Assembly: GCF_009707665.1 (NCBI RefSeq)
Contig: NZ_WLZW01000001.1
Span: forward strand, 1 to 64,000
Reading direction: 5' to 3'
DNA length: 64,000 bases
Origin: Planomicrobium sp. YIM 101495
GTDB lineage: Bacteria > Bacillota > Bacilli > Bacillales_A > Planococcaceae
Position 1 is the first letter of the stretch. Each line of letters opens with the position of its first letter. Shown here one piece after another: positions 54,001 through 62,077 of this stretch. Position numbers and translations under genes: made by a program. A model generated the notes under the pieces. It was given only the letters and a program-made list of their open reading frames with translations, made no database searches and had not been told where the DNA came from.

Positions 54001-54752
54001 CTGCAGACCGTGCAGCGGAGAAAATCACGTTCCAGAGCATTACTGTCCAACCGCGTGAAGTTATCCCGACACCGGTATTCTCGGGCTCCAATAAGATGGG
54101 ACGTCGTTATTCACCATTCACGACAAACATTGAGCGGCTCGTGCCTTTCCGGACATTGACGGGAAGGCAGCACTTCTATATCGACCATGAGATTTTCCAG
54201 CAGTTTGGTGAAGCGTTGCCGGTGTACAAGCCGACATTGCCGCCGATGGTGTTCGGCCCGAACGATAAGGAAATTAAAGGCGGCGTGGATTCACTGGTAT
54301 TGCGTTACTTGACGCCTCACGGCAAGTGGAACATCCACTCGACGTATCAGGATAACCAACACATGCTGACGCTGTTCCGCGGTGGACCAACCGTGTGGAT
54401 CAACAACGATGATGCAGCAGACCATGACATCAATGACAACGACTGGCTGGAAGTGTACAACCGGAACGGTGTCGTTGCAGCACGTGCTGTCGTCAGTCAC
54501 CGGATGCCACGCGGCACGATGTTTATGTACCATGCCCAGGATAAGCATATCAACGTACCAGGATCGGAAATCACAGATACGCGAGGCGGCAGTCACAATG
54601 CTCCGACGCGCATCCACTTGAAGCCGACGCAAATGGTCGGTGGTTACGCACAGCTGAGCTACGGATTCAATTACTACGGCCCGATCGGGAATCAGCGGGA
54701 TGAATATGTCGCTGTAAGGAAGAAGAAGGAGGTTGACTGGCTTGAAGATTAA
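51078..54752 (+). CDS. narG: Respiratory nitrate reductase alpha subunit NarG
   Basis: A 1224-residue catalytic subunit with the bis-MGD molybdenum cofactor, reducing nitrate to nitrite on the cytoplasmic side. The FS0 cluster motif HGVNCTGSC (His near residue 48) and WENQQIDYPSCGPDMPEFEPRGCPRGA are present, as is WGSNVPLTRTPDAHF near the Mo site. No twin-arginine signal. ATG 51078 follows AAAGGAGTGG and gives the usual NarG length; an ATG 18 codons upstream is unlikely. First gene of narGHJI. Confidence 0.97.
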   Translation: MKKRYGFNFFKPVESYSGSWSILEEKNRDWENMYRQRWSHDKVVRTTHGVNCTGSCSWKVFVKNGIITWENQQIDYPSCGPDMPEFEPRGCPRGATFSWYEYSPLRVKYPYMRGRLWRLWKAARQAHPNPVVAWASIVEDPEKAQFYKSARGKGGHVRVNWEDALELIAAQLIYTIQKYGPDRIAGFTPIPAMSMISYASGARFISLLGGQMLSFYDWYADLPPASPQIWGEQTDVPESSDWYNAGYLMMWGSNVPLTRTPDAHFMTEVRYKGTKVVSVAPDFAENVKFADNWLAPHPGTDAALAQAMTHVILDEFYQQRKEPMFIDYAKQYTDMPFMILLDPHEDSMKGGRFLRASDLGDASQHSDWKPVIFDEAIDALKVPNGTMGQRWEEDKKWNLILENEDGTKVEPALSVEGHGEEWLDIVFPYFDNKGNGTFKRTIPAKKITLADGTERYAATVYDLMMSQYGVARTDSPYNAKGYDDASSHYTPAWQEGVTSVKASVVTQIAREFAQNSLDTGGRSMIIMGAGINHWFNSDTIYRAILNLVVLTASQGVNGGGWAHYVGQEKCRPIEGWSTIAFAKDWQGPARLQNATSFFYFATEQWRYEEAGTDSLKSPTSGEVAYQHPADYNVLAARLGWLPSYPQFDKNSLLFAEEASREGKKTNKEIIDHAVEQVTSRETKFAVEDPGAPENFPRSLFIWRSNLISSSAKGQEYFMKHLLGTSSGLLAEPNTDAKPEEIVWRDDVEGKLDLMVALDFRMTSTPLYADIVLPAATWYEKTDLSSTDMHPFVHPFNPAVNPLWESRSDWDIYSKLAEKFSEMARTELPGVYKDVVITPLAHDTVSEISQPMGLVKDWTKGEIEAEPGKTMPNFSIVERDYTKIHDKYISLGPNLVVGKTGAHGVSFSVADEYEELKQINGTFFDESIKNGLPKIQTARQVADAMLNLSSATNGRVSQKAYAEAEKDTGVELKDISADRAAEKITFQSITVQPREVIPTPVFSGSNKMGRRYSPFTTNIERLVPFRTLTGRQHFYIDHEIFQQFGEALPVYKPTLPPMVFGPNDKEIKGGVDSLVLRYLTPHGKWNIHSTYQDNQHMLTLFRGGPTVWINNDDAADHDINDNDWLEVYNRNGVVAARAVVSHRMPRGTMFMYHAQDKHINVPGSEITDTRGGSHNAPTRIHLKPTQMVGGYAQLSYGFNYYGPIGNQRDEYVAVRKKKEVDWLED

Positions 54753-56328
54753 AGCGCAAGTAGCGATGGTGATGAACTTGGATAAATGCATCGGCTGTCA
54801 TACGTGCAGTGTCACCTGTAAGACCACTTGGACCAACCGGAAAGGCGCAGAGTACATGTGGTTCAACAACGTGGAGACGAAGCCGGGCATTGGCTATCCG
54901 AAGCGTTGGGAAGATCAGGAGCTGTATAAAGGCGGCTGGCATCTCCGCAAAGGGAAGCTGGAGCTGAAGTCAGGGAACAAATTGTCGAAAATCGCACTCG
55001 GAAAAATCTTCTACAACCCGGATATGCCAGAAATGAAAGACTACTACGAGCCGTGGACGTATAACTACGAGCATTTGACGAATGTCGGAGAAACGGAGCA
55101 CTCGCCAGTAGCACGTGCCCACTCGGCAGTAACAGGAGAGAAGATGGATCTGGAATGGGGCCCGAACTGGGAAGATGACTTGGCCGGTGCTCACATCACT
55201 GGTCCACTTGACCCGAACATCCAGAAAATCGAAGAGGAAATCAAATTCAATTTCGAGAAATCGTTCATGATTTATTTGCCGCGTCTTTGTGAACACTGCT
55301 TGAATCCAAGCTGTGTCGCATCATGTCCATCAGGCGCGATCTACAAGCGTGAAGAAGACGGCATTGTTTTAGTCGACCAAGAAGCATGCCGCGGCTGGCG
55401 TTACTGTATGACCGGCTGTCCGTATAAGAAAGTGTACTTCAACTGGCAGACGAACAAAGCGGAGAAATGTACATTCTGCTTCCCAAGAATCGAGTCAGGC
55501 CTTCCGACGGTCTGTTCGGAAACGTGTACGGGCCGAATCCGTTACCTTGGTGTCTTGTTATACGATGCGGACCGTGTACTGGAAGTAGCATCGACGCCAG
55601 ACGAGAAAGACTTGTACCAGGCACAATGTGATTTGTTCATCGATCCATTCGATCCGGAAATGATCGAGCAAGCACGAAAAGATGGCATCACAGAAGACTG
55701 GATTGAAGCTGCACAAAATTCACCGGTCTACAAGCTTGCAATCGAGCACCAGCTGGCATTCCCGTTGCACCCGGAATACCGCACATTGCCGATGGTCTGG
55801 TATGTGCCGCCTCTTAGCCCGATCATGAACTATTTCGAAGGGAAAGATTCGATCAAGAACCCGGATATGATTTTTCCGGCGATCGAAGAAATGCGTACGC
55901 CAATTCAGTATTTGGCGAACATGCTGACGGCTGGCGATACGGAAACTGTCAAGAAATCCTTGCAGCGAATGGCGATGATGCGTTCATACATGCGTGCATT
56001 GTCATCAGGCAAGGAATTCGACAACAGCCGACTCGACCGCATCGGTATGACGCCGCACCAGACGGAGAAAATGTACCGTCTACTGGCAATCGCCAAATAC
56101 GAAGACCGTTTCGTCATCCCGAGCACGCACCGTGAGAACCGTGTTAACCCTTACCGTGCACAAGGAATGGAAGGCTATGACAGCAGCGGCATGGGCGGCT
56201 GGGGTGATGATTCCGGAGGTGCATGTGACGGCTGTGGACCAGCAAGTCCGAGTCCGACAGGCACAGCATTGAAATCAGGAAAAGAAATATATGAAGAGAA
56301 TTTCTACGGGGGGATCTGGCGTGATTAA
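54742..56328 (+). CDS. narH: Respiratory nitrate reductase beta subunit NarH
   Basis: A 528-residue electron-transfer subunit holding three [4Fe-4S] and one [3Fe-4S] cluster: C16-x2-C19-x2-C22-x3-C26 (CIGCHTCSVTC), CEHCLNPSCVASCPSG, CRGWRYCMTGCPYK and CTFCFPR...CSETCTGR. TTG 54742 lies nine bases after AAGGAGG, inside narG, and gives the conserved MKIKAQVAMVMNLDKC start. The tail has an added Gly-rich CDGCGP segment. It overlaps narJ by eight bases. Confidence 0.97.
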   Translation: MKIKAQVAMVMNLDKCIGCHTCSVTCKTTWTNRKGAEYMWFNNVETKPGIGYPKRWEDQELYKGGWHLRKGKLELKSGNKLSKIALGKIFYNPDMPEMKDYYEPWTYNYEHLTNVGETEHSPVARAHSAVTGEKMDLEWGPNWEDDLAGAHITGPLDPNIQKIEEEIKFNFEKSFMIYLPRLCEHCLNPSCVASCPSGAIYKREEDGIVLVDQEACRGWRYCMTGCPYKKVYFNWQTNKAEKCTFCFPRIESGLPTVCSETCTGRIRYLGVLLYDADRVLEVASTPDEKDLYQAQCDLFIDPFDPEMIEQARKDGITEDWIEAAQNSPVYKLAIEHQLAFPLHPEYRTLPMVWYVPPLSPIMNYFEGKDSIKNPDMIFPAIEEMRTPIQYLANMLTAGDTETVKKSLQRMAMMRSYMRALSSGKEFDNSRLDRIGMTPHQTEKMYRLLAIAKYEDRFVIPSTHRENRVNPYRAQGMEGYDSSGMGGWGDDSGGACDGCGPASPSPTGTALKSGKEIYEENFYGGIWRD

Positions 56329-56896
56329 TTTGGAGAAACTATATGACCATAAACACTCTTTCGGGTTTTTCTCCTATCATCTGACTTACCCGGAAAAGCT
56401 GGATTTTCACCCGCAATTGATCGAAGACCATTTTGAAGAGGGACATCCTGCATATGAGCATGTCCAAACTTACTGGTCATTGATGCACGAGTACAGCTTG
56501 GATGAAATCCAGGAGATGTACACAAGCACATTCGATTTCCAGAAAGATAGTACGCTTTTCATGACGTATTTCAAGTTCGAAGACGCGAAAGAACGCGGGC
56601 AGATGCTCGCGAAATTAAAAGTTCTGTATGAAATGTTCGGACTCGAAATGCCGGACTCGGAACTGTCGGATTTCCTTCCGCTCATCTGCGAATTTCTTTA
56701 CGCAGCTGAGTGGCTCGGGGATCCCCGGGCTCCGCAAAGCTTCAGCATGCTCGTCGCGGTACTAGAAGATGGCACGTTTCATTTGTTGAATTCACTCGAG
56801 AAGCATGGAAGCCCTTACTATCACTTAGTGAAAGGGCTGCGTGAAACGTTCAAGGCTTGCGTTGAACGGGAGGTTCAGGCCAATGGACATAGTTAA
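56321..56896 (+). CDS. narJ: Nitrate reductase assembly chaperone NarJ
   Basis: A 191-residue TorD/NarJ-family chaperone that inserts the molybdenum cofactor into NarG before membrane attachment. Family features are the helical YTSTFDFQKDSTLFMTYFKFEDAKERGQML region and LPLICEFLYAAEW. GTG 56321 follows GGGGGGAT. It overlaps both neighbours. Confidence 0.95.
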   Translation: MINLEKLYDHKHSFGFFSYHLTYPEKLDFHPQLIEDHFEEGHPAYEHVQTYWSLMHEYSLDEIQEMYTSTFDFQKDSTLFMTYFKFEDAKERGQMLAKLKVLYEMFGLEMPDSELSDFLPLICEFLYAAEWLGDPRAPQSFSMLVAVLEDGTFHLLNSLEKHGSPYYHLVKGLRETFKACVEREVQANGHS

Positions 56897-57572
56897 TCAA
56901 TTCTTATGGGTGATTTTCCCCTATATTTGCATCGCACTGTTCATATTCGGGCACATTTACAGATACCGCACGGATAAATTCCATTGGACTGCAAAATCCA
57001 GTGAATTTATCGAGAAGAAACAGCTGATGATCGGCAGTCTCTTGTTCCACCTCGGAATCATTCCGGTCGTCTTCGGTCATATCGGGGGCCTTGGTATCCC
57101 AAAATCGTGGATGCAGGCAATCGGAGTCAATGACCATCTGTACCATATCGGTGCAGTCTATATCGGTGGATTCTTCGGAGTCGTCACGTTAGTAGGGATG
57201 TTCATTTTGACATTCCGCCGTTTCTCCAAGAAGAACGTGCGCCAGTTGAGTTCGTTCTCGGATCTCGCCGTCAATTCGATTTTGTTGTTCATCGTTTTCA
57301 TCGGAGTGTATGCGACATTCATTACAAATGCAGTGGTTCCGGATTTTGACTACCGGACGACAATCTCGGTCTGGTTCAGGGGCTTGTTCTACTTGAACCC
57401 GAACCCTGCGCTCATGTCGAATGTCCCGTTGACGTTCCAATTGCACGTATTGACTGCCTTCGCTATTTTCGCCTTGTGGCCATTCACTCGCTTAGTCCAC
57501 GTATGGAGTGTCCCATTGAATTATGCTGGGAGAAGTTATATTCTATACAGAAGACATAAACATACGAAATGA
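56883..57572 (+). CDS. narI: Respiratory nitrate reductase gamma subunit NarI
   Basis: A 229-residue membrane cytochrome b with five helices that takes electrons from menaquinol. Haem-ligand His residues are in FIFGHIYRYR, FHLGIIPVVFGHIGG and LTFQLHVLTAFAIFALWPFTRLVHVWS. ATG 56883 follows GGGAGGTT. Last gene of narGHJI; a hairpin separates it from nreA. Confidence 0.96.
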   Translation: MDIVNQFLWVIFPYICIALFIFGHIYRYRTDKFHWTAKSSEFIEKKQLMIGSLLFHLGIIPVVFGHIGGLGIPKSWMQAIGVNDHLYHIGAVYIGGFFGVVTLVGMFILTFRRFSKKNVRQLSSFSDLAVNSILLFIVFIGVYATFITNAVVPDFDYRTTISVWFRGLFYLNPNPALMSNVPLTFQLHVLTAFAIFALWPFTRLVHVWSVPLNYAGRSYILYRRHKHTK

Positions 57573-57598
57573 AAAGAGGGGGTCCCCTCTTTTTATTT
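57573..57598 (+). terminator. Terminator between narI and nreA
   Basis: AAAGAGGGG and CCCCTCTTT form a palindromic hairpin followed by TTTTATTTT. Its short loop may permit readthrough into nreABC. Confidence 0.75.
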
Positions 57599-57617
57599 TC
57601 ACTTAGGAGATATCTTA

Positions 57618-58076
57618 ATGAGGAATTATGCGGATTACCAAACACAGATCGAACAACTACGCTCCGCTGCACAGTATGACTTCGTGGCCATTGCGCTTGT
57701 TGAGCCTGCAGAAAACCAATATGTCCTGAAATGGAAATACGGGGCTGGGAATTTGAATGACCGCTTCAAGAAAGTCGTTTTGAAATCCGGGAAAGGCATC
57801 GCTGGAATCGTCTACAAGACAGGCAAGCCGTTGCTGATCAAAAATGTATCGGGCTTCGAAGATCCGACAGGCCTGTTCAATTACCCGATCGTAACGTTCG
57901 AGAAATTGAGGAGTATCGGTGCGGTGCCTCTATGGCATAATGGCAGAGTTGCCGGCGTTCTACTGGCGGGCTTCAGGGATACGCACAAGATGACGGATGA
58001 AGAACTGGAGCTATTATGGAGAGCTGCTGACAAAGGGATCGGAAATTTGAACGGGAAGGATTTGATGCTGAGTTGA
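57618..58076 (+). CDS. nreA: Nitrate sensor NreA (GAF domain)
   Basis: A 152-residue GAF protein (KSGKGIAGIVYKTGKPLLIKNV, IGAVPLWHNGRVAGVLLAGF). In Staphylococcus NreA binds nitrate and restrains NreB kinase when nitrate is absent. TAGGAGA precedes the ATG. It overlaps nreB by one base. Confidence 0.94.
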   Translation: MRNYADYQTQIEQLRSAAQYDFVAIALVEPAENQYVLKWKYGAGNLNDRFKKVVLKSGKGIAGIVYKTGKPLLIKNVSGFEDPTGLFNYPIVTFEKLRSIGAVPLWHNGRVAGVLLAGFRDTHKMTDEELELLWRAADKGIGNLNGKDLMLS

Positions 58077-59125
58077 TGTCAGCAAACAACGACCTGAAAA
58101 TAGATTTGATGACGAAGCTGTTTGAAAACAGTACAGAAGCCATTTTTTTCTTCGACCGTGACGGGAAATCGATTTCGATGAATCCTGCAGCGGAAAAAAT
58201 CGTCGATCCGGCCGTACGTAAACAGCTGAGAGAAGGCGCCGATGATGCGATTTGTAAAGCATGTCGGGGCTACACGAGCAGCACAGATCTTCAGACGTGT
58301 CTTGATTGCTATTTAAACAGTACCAAACCAACGGAATTCGCTTCTTTTCAAGTCTATTTGGATACAGAAGGAAAAGGCGTCATACCGTATGCGGCGACGT
58401 TCCATACGATCGATCCGGAGCAAGGCATTCGTGTCTTCATGCTACGGGATTTGACGCCTCAATTCGAAACACAGAAGAAACTGCATCAGAACTTGATGAT
58501 GAAGCATGTCATCGAAGCGCAGGAAAGCGAACGGAAACGGATTTCGCGTGAACTGCATGACAGTGTCGCACAGGAATTGTTGAGCGCAGTCATCGAACTG
58601 CGTGCATTGAAGTATATTACCGCGAGCCAGGAGATCTTGAACAAGACCGACGAAACGAAAATGACGTTGACCCGTCTGCTCGATGATATCCGGAACTTAT
58701 CTGTTGAACTGCGTCCCGCGGCACTTGATGATTTCGGACTGGAAGCGGCGTTTCGTTCGCATTTCAAGCGGACCGAGGAAAGCTTCGGCATTACCATCGA
58801 ATTCAAGTCGGATATTGAAAAGAGGCGTTACAGTAACGAAATCGAAACGGTCTTTTACCGCGTCTGCCAGGAGGCGGTGCTGAATGCGATCAAGTATGCG
58901 GGCGTGGAGGAAGTGAACGTCTATTTATTCGAACGCGACAATGCTGTGCAATTGATCGTCCGTGATGAGGGGGAGGGTTTTATGATGGGCATGGAGCCGC
59001 TCGGAACCGGACTTGGCCTTTATGGCATGAAAGAACGGGCAGAGCTCGTGGATGGCCATGTCGGTATTTTTTCACAGCCGACGAAAGGGACGACTGTGCA
59101 CTTACGCGTTCCAATGGGAAAGTGA
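58076..59125 (+). CDS. nreB: Oxygen-sensing histidine kinase NreB
   Basis: A 349-residue cytoplasmic kinase. The N-terminal PAS domain holds four cysteines, C60, C63, C75 and C78 (ICKAC and TCLDC), at almost the positions of the oxygen-labile [4Fe-4S] cluster of S. carnosus NreB. The HisKA_3 segment [23 protein letters not shown] carries the phospho-His, and [13 protein letters not shown] is an ATPase box. ATG 58076 overlaps the nreA stop. Confidence 0.96.
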   Translation: MSANNDLKIDLMTKLFENSTEAIFFFDRDGKSISMNPAAEKIVDPAVRKQLREGADDAICKACRGYTSSTDLQTCLDCYLNSTKPTEFASFQVYLDTEGKGVIPYAATFHTIDPEQGIRVFMLRDLTPQFETQKKLHQNLMMKHVIEAQESERKRISRELHDSVAQELLSAVIELRALKYITASQEILNKTDETKMTLTRLLDDIRNLSVELRPAALDDFGLEAAFRSHFKRTEESFGITIEFKSDIEKRRYSNEIETVFYRVCQEAVLNAIKYAGVEEVNVYLFERDNAVQLIVRDEGEGFMMGMEPLGTGLGLYGMKERAELVDGHVGIFSQPTKGTTVHLRVPMGK

Positions 59126-59138
59126 GGGCGGAGAGAAC

Positions 59139-59786
59139 ATGAAAATTGTTATCGCGGACGATCATGCGATTGTCAGAAGTGGTTTTTCGATGATCTTGAA
59201 CTATCAAGAGGATATGGAAGTGATCGGCCTGGCTGCAGATGGCATCGAAGCGTACCAGATGGTATCGAAGCACCAGCCTGATATTTTGTTGTTGGACTTG
59301 AGCATGCCTCCAGGAGAAAGCGGTTTGATTGCGACCGGCAAGATCAAAGAAGATTTTCCGGAGACGAAGATCCTGATTTTGACGATGCATGACGATGAGG
59401 AATATTTGTTCCATGTACTCAAGAACGGCGCATCCGGCTACATGCTGAAGAACGCGCCGGATGAGGAATTGCTGCTGGCAGTCCGGACAATCCATAGCGG
59501 AGGGACTTACATACATCCGAAGATGGCGACGTCCTTGGTCCGAGAATTCATCAGCAAGGACTCCAGCCAGAAGAACGCGGATCCATTCGAGCTGCTGACG
59601 AAACGGGAGATCGAAGTGTTGCCGCTGATTGCGAAAGGATACGGCAACAAGGAAATCGCCCAGAAGCTGTTCATCTCCGTCAAGACGGTCGAAGCCCATA
59701 AAGCGAAGATTATGGAGAAGCTGGAATTGAAGAGCCGCCCGGAAATCGTCGAATACGCCTTGAAGAAAAAGCTATTGAACTTCTAA
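59139..59786 (+). CDS. nreC: Nitrogen-regulation response regulator NreC
   Basis: A 215-residue NarL-type regulator: receiver domain [12 protein letters not shown] with phospho-Asp in LLLDLSMP, and a C-terminal LuxR HTH ([43 protein letters not shown]). It should activate narGHJI, narK and probably modABC through the TAGGG-N4-CCCTA-like boxes in this window. ATG 59139 follows GAGGGCGGAGAG. Confidence 0.96.
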   Translation: MKIVIADDHAIVRSGFSMILNYQEDMEVIGLAADGIEAYQMVSKHQPDILLLDLSMPPGESGLIATGKIKEDFPETKILILTMHDDEEYLFHVLKNGASGYMLKNAPDEELLLAVRTIHSGGTYIHPKMATSLVREFISKDSSQKNADPFELLTKREIEVLPLIAKGYGNKEIAQKLFISVKTVEAHKAKIMEKLELKSRPEIVEYALKKKLLNF

Positions 59787-59806
59787 TGCAGGAAAGGAGA
59801 TCCGAA

Positions 59807-60334
59807 ATGGTGAAACAGACAGAGCTCCGATTCACGGAACCCGGCATGCGTCTGCTGGAAAACGAACATCGCTATTTGTCCTGCTTGATGGATGAATGGC
59901 ACGCAATCGTTCTCGAATTCGAAAACGACGATATGACGTTGGAGGAAGGGCGCATCAAACTGAAGACGCTGCGCCAAAAGCTCTTTGAATTCATCGAACC
60001 GCTGAAGAATCATACTGACAAAGAAGAAGAGCATTTCTTCCCGGTATTAGGGACTTACATCGGCTTCGAGCAAGGACCACTTGTCGGAATTCAGGAAGAG
60101 CACCAGGAAATTGACGGCTATATCGGGCACTTTTTCCATCACACGCGGGATAACATCGACTTGATGTCATTGGAGGATCTGAGTGCAGTTGCAAAGGATG
60201 CTGGCGAAGCATTTGAGGTGCTGACGATTCATTTCGTCAAAGAAGAGACTGTGTTGTTCCCGATGGCAGAGAAATTGATGAAAGCCGCAGATCAAGATGC
60301 CTTGTACGAAAAAATGAATACCCTCATTACGTAA
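59807..60334 (+). CDS. Hemerythrin-domain protein linked to nreABC
   Basis: A 175-residue four-helix protein with hemerythrin ligands: NEHRYLSCLMDEWH, HTDKEEEHFFPVL, EEHQEIDGYIGHF and HFVKEETVLFPMAE (HxxxE pairs). Such domains bind O2 or NO or act in iron-sulfur repair. ATG 59807 follows AGGAAAGGAG at seven bases, 20 bases after nreC, so it is probably co-expressed with nreABC. A link to oxygen or NO handling is inferred. Confidence 0.88.
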   Translation: MVKQTELRFTEPGMRLLENEHRYLSCLMDEWHAIVLEFENDDMTLEEGRIKLKTLRQKLFEFIEPLKNHTDKEEEHFFPVLGTYIGFEQGPLVGIQEEHQEIDGYIGHFFHHTRDNIDLMSLEDLSAVAKDAGEAFEVLTIHFVKEETVLFPMAEKLMKAADQDALYEKMNTLIT

Positions 60335-60341
60335 GTTGATG

Positions 60342-60371
60342 GAGCCGCTTCCTTGTGAAGCGGCTTTTTTG
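60342..60371 (+). terminator. Terminator of the nre operon
   Basis: GCCGCTTC pairs with GAAGCGGC around a five-base loop, followed by T6. Confidence 0.93.
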
Positions 60372-60420
60372 CGCGTTCTTTTAGCGGAAGCTGGAAAAAT
60401 GGCTGACGGATCGCATGTTT

Positions 60421-60455
60421 AAGGGATTCCCCTTGCATGGTGAGGGGACTCCCTT
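60421..60455 (+). promoter_or_regulatory. Paired NreC-like palindromes upstream of narK
   Basis: AAGGGATTCCCCTT (60421-60434) and GAGGGGACTCCCTT (60442-60455) both fit AGGG-N4-CCCT. Their centres are 21 bp apart, about 90-124 bases before the narK start. Confidence 0.72.
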
Positions 60456-60544
60456 ATTAAAAAGGTTGTGTCGAAAGGATAAAATGAAGGCAGGGAATCA
60501 ATAACTGAAATCGTAAAGAAAATTTTACGGAAAAGGTGATTTGG

Positions 60545-62050
60545 ATGATTAAGAAAGTGCAATTACCGCTTCAAACGATGAACTTGGTCGTCGGTTTCAT
60601 GGTGTGGGTCATCATTTCTTCGCTGATCCCATTCATCAGTGAAGATATTGCGATTCCGCCAGAGAGACTGGCCATCGTCACCGCTGTACCTGTCGTGCTC
60701 GGATCGATTCTTCGGATCCCGCTCGGTTATTACGCAAACGTCTTCGGTGCACGAATCATTTTTCTTGTCAGCTTCATCCTGCTTTTTTTCCCGGTGTTCT
60801 ATTTGAGTGAGGCTTCCACGTTCAATGATTTGATCATCGGAGGCCTCTTCCTGGGAATCGGGGGAGCGGTATTTTCTGTCGGCGTAACGTCCTTGCCGAA
60901 GTATTATCCGAAAGAAAAGCACGGCCTCGTCAACGGAATATACGGGGCAGGGAATATCGGGACCGCCATCACGACATTCAGTGCACCGCTGATTGCGACG
61001 CAAATCGGTTGGTCTGCAACGATCAAGCTATTCCTGATCTTGCTCGTGTTGTTCGCCTTGCTGAACTTTTTCTTCGGTGACCGTCATGAAGAGAAAGTGA
61101 AAACCCCTATTTTTGAGCAGATCAAAGGCGTCTACAAAAATGAAAAGCTTTGGTTTTTCTCTTTGTTCTACTTCATCACGTTTGGCTCGTTTGTCGCATT
61201 CACGATCTATTTGCCGAACTTCCTTGTCAGCAACTACGGATTAGAGAAAGTCGACGCCGGCATGCGGACAGCCGGATTCATCGCACTCGCGACATTCTTG
61301 CGTCCGGTCGGTGGCTGGCTCGGTGATAAATTGCAGCCGTTAGTGCTGATGATGGGCACGTTCTTGATCTACACGATTGCAGCGATTGTCCTGGCTTTCT
61401 CACCGTCGATCGGTTTGTACACAGCAGGAAGTCTTGCCATCGCGATCAGCGCAGGAATCGGGAACGGTGTTATTTTCAAACTGGTGCCATTCTACTTCAA
61501 TAAACAAGCAGGAATCGTCAACGGGATTGTCTCGATGATGGGTGGGCTCGGAGGGTTCTTCCCGCCGATTATGCTGTCGATTATCTTCTCGTTGACTGGA
61601 CAGTATTCGATTGGGTTCATGTTGCTGTCCCAAGTGGCATTGGCGAGTTTCGTGCTTGTCGTCTGGATGTATTACCAAGACCGTCTGCAGCTTGCGGGTG
61701 AAGTATTCAACTCGACCGGCCAAGGGATTTTAGTGACAGACGTTTCCGGTCGGATCAAGACCGTCAATCCAGCATTCACAAAATTGACTGGCTTCGATAT
61801 CGATGATGTCCTCGGCCAAAACCCGAGCATGATGAAATCAGGAAGACAGTCGAAAGAGTTTTACCAGAACATGTGGAAAGAAATAAAAGGGCAAGGTATG
61901 TGGCAAGGGGAAATTTGGAACGTCCGGAAAAACGGCGAAGAATATTTGCAGTGGTTGAATATCAGTGCCGTCCAGGACGATACAGGAGAAGTGGTTCGGT
62001 ACGTAGGAACGTTCACGGATATTACGTCCGAGTTCGAAAGCCGTCAGTAA
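60545..62050 (+). CDS. narK: NarK nitrate/nitrite transporter fused to a C-terminal PAS domain
   Basis: A 501-residue fusion. Residues ~1-380 are a twelve-helix MFS transporter with nitrate signatures YGAGNIGTAITT and GIGNGVIFKLVPFYFNKQAGIVNGIVSMMGG-like blocks. Residues ~385-501 form a cytoplasmic PAS/PAC domain (FNSTGQGILVTDVSGRIKTVNPAFTKLTGF, then GEIWNVRKNGEEYLQWLNISAVQDD). Usual NarK proteins end after the last helix. No kinase, GGDEF or other output domain follows. ATG 60545 follows AAAAGGTGAT. Two NreC-like boxes lie upstream; moeB follows at 27 bases. The PAS may gate transport or signal to a partner. Confidence 0.93.
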   Translation: MIKKVQLPLQTMNLVVGFMVWVIISSLIPFISEDIAIPPERLAIVTAVPVVLGSILRIPLGYYANVFGARIIFLVSFILLFFPVFYLSEASTFNDLIIGGLFLGIGGAVFSVGVTSLPKYYPKEKHGLVNGIYGAGNIGTAITTFSAPLIATQIGWSATIKLFLILLVLFALLNFFFGDRHEEKVKTPIFEQIKGVYKNEKLWFFSLFYFITFGSFVAFTIYLPNFLVSNYGLEKVDAGMRTAGFIALATFLRPVGGWLGDKLQPLVLMMGTFLIYTIAAIVLAFSPSIGLYTAGSLAIAISAGIGNGVIFKLVPFYFNKQAGIVNGIVSMMGGLGGFFPPIMLSIIFSLTGQYSIGFMLLSQVALASFVLVVWMYYQDRLQLAGEVFNSTGQGILVTDVSGRIKTVNPAFTKLTGFDIDDVLGQNPSMMKSGRQSKEFYQNMWKEIKGQGMWQGEIWNVRKNGEEYLQWLNISAVQDDTGEVVRYVGTFTDITSEFESRQ

Positions 62051-62077
62051 TCGGGAGCAGGAAAGGAGGAGGTGCAG

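Noticed and set aside
57573-57598. AGGGG-CCCCT palindrome before nreA as another NreC box
   Set aside because: Its arms and the following T-run fit a terminator, and the spacing between the half-sites does not match the N4 form.
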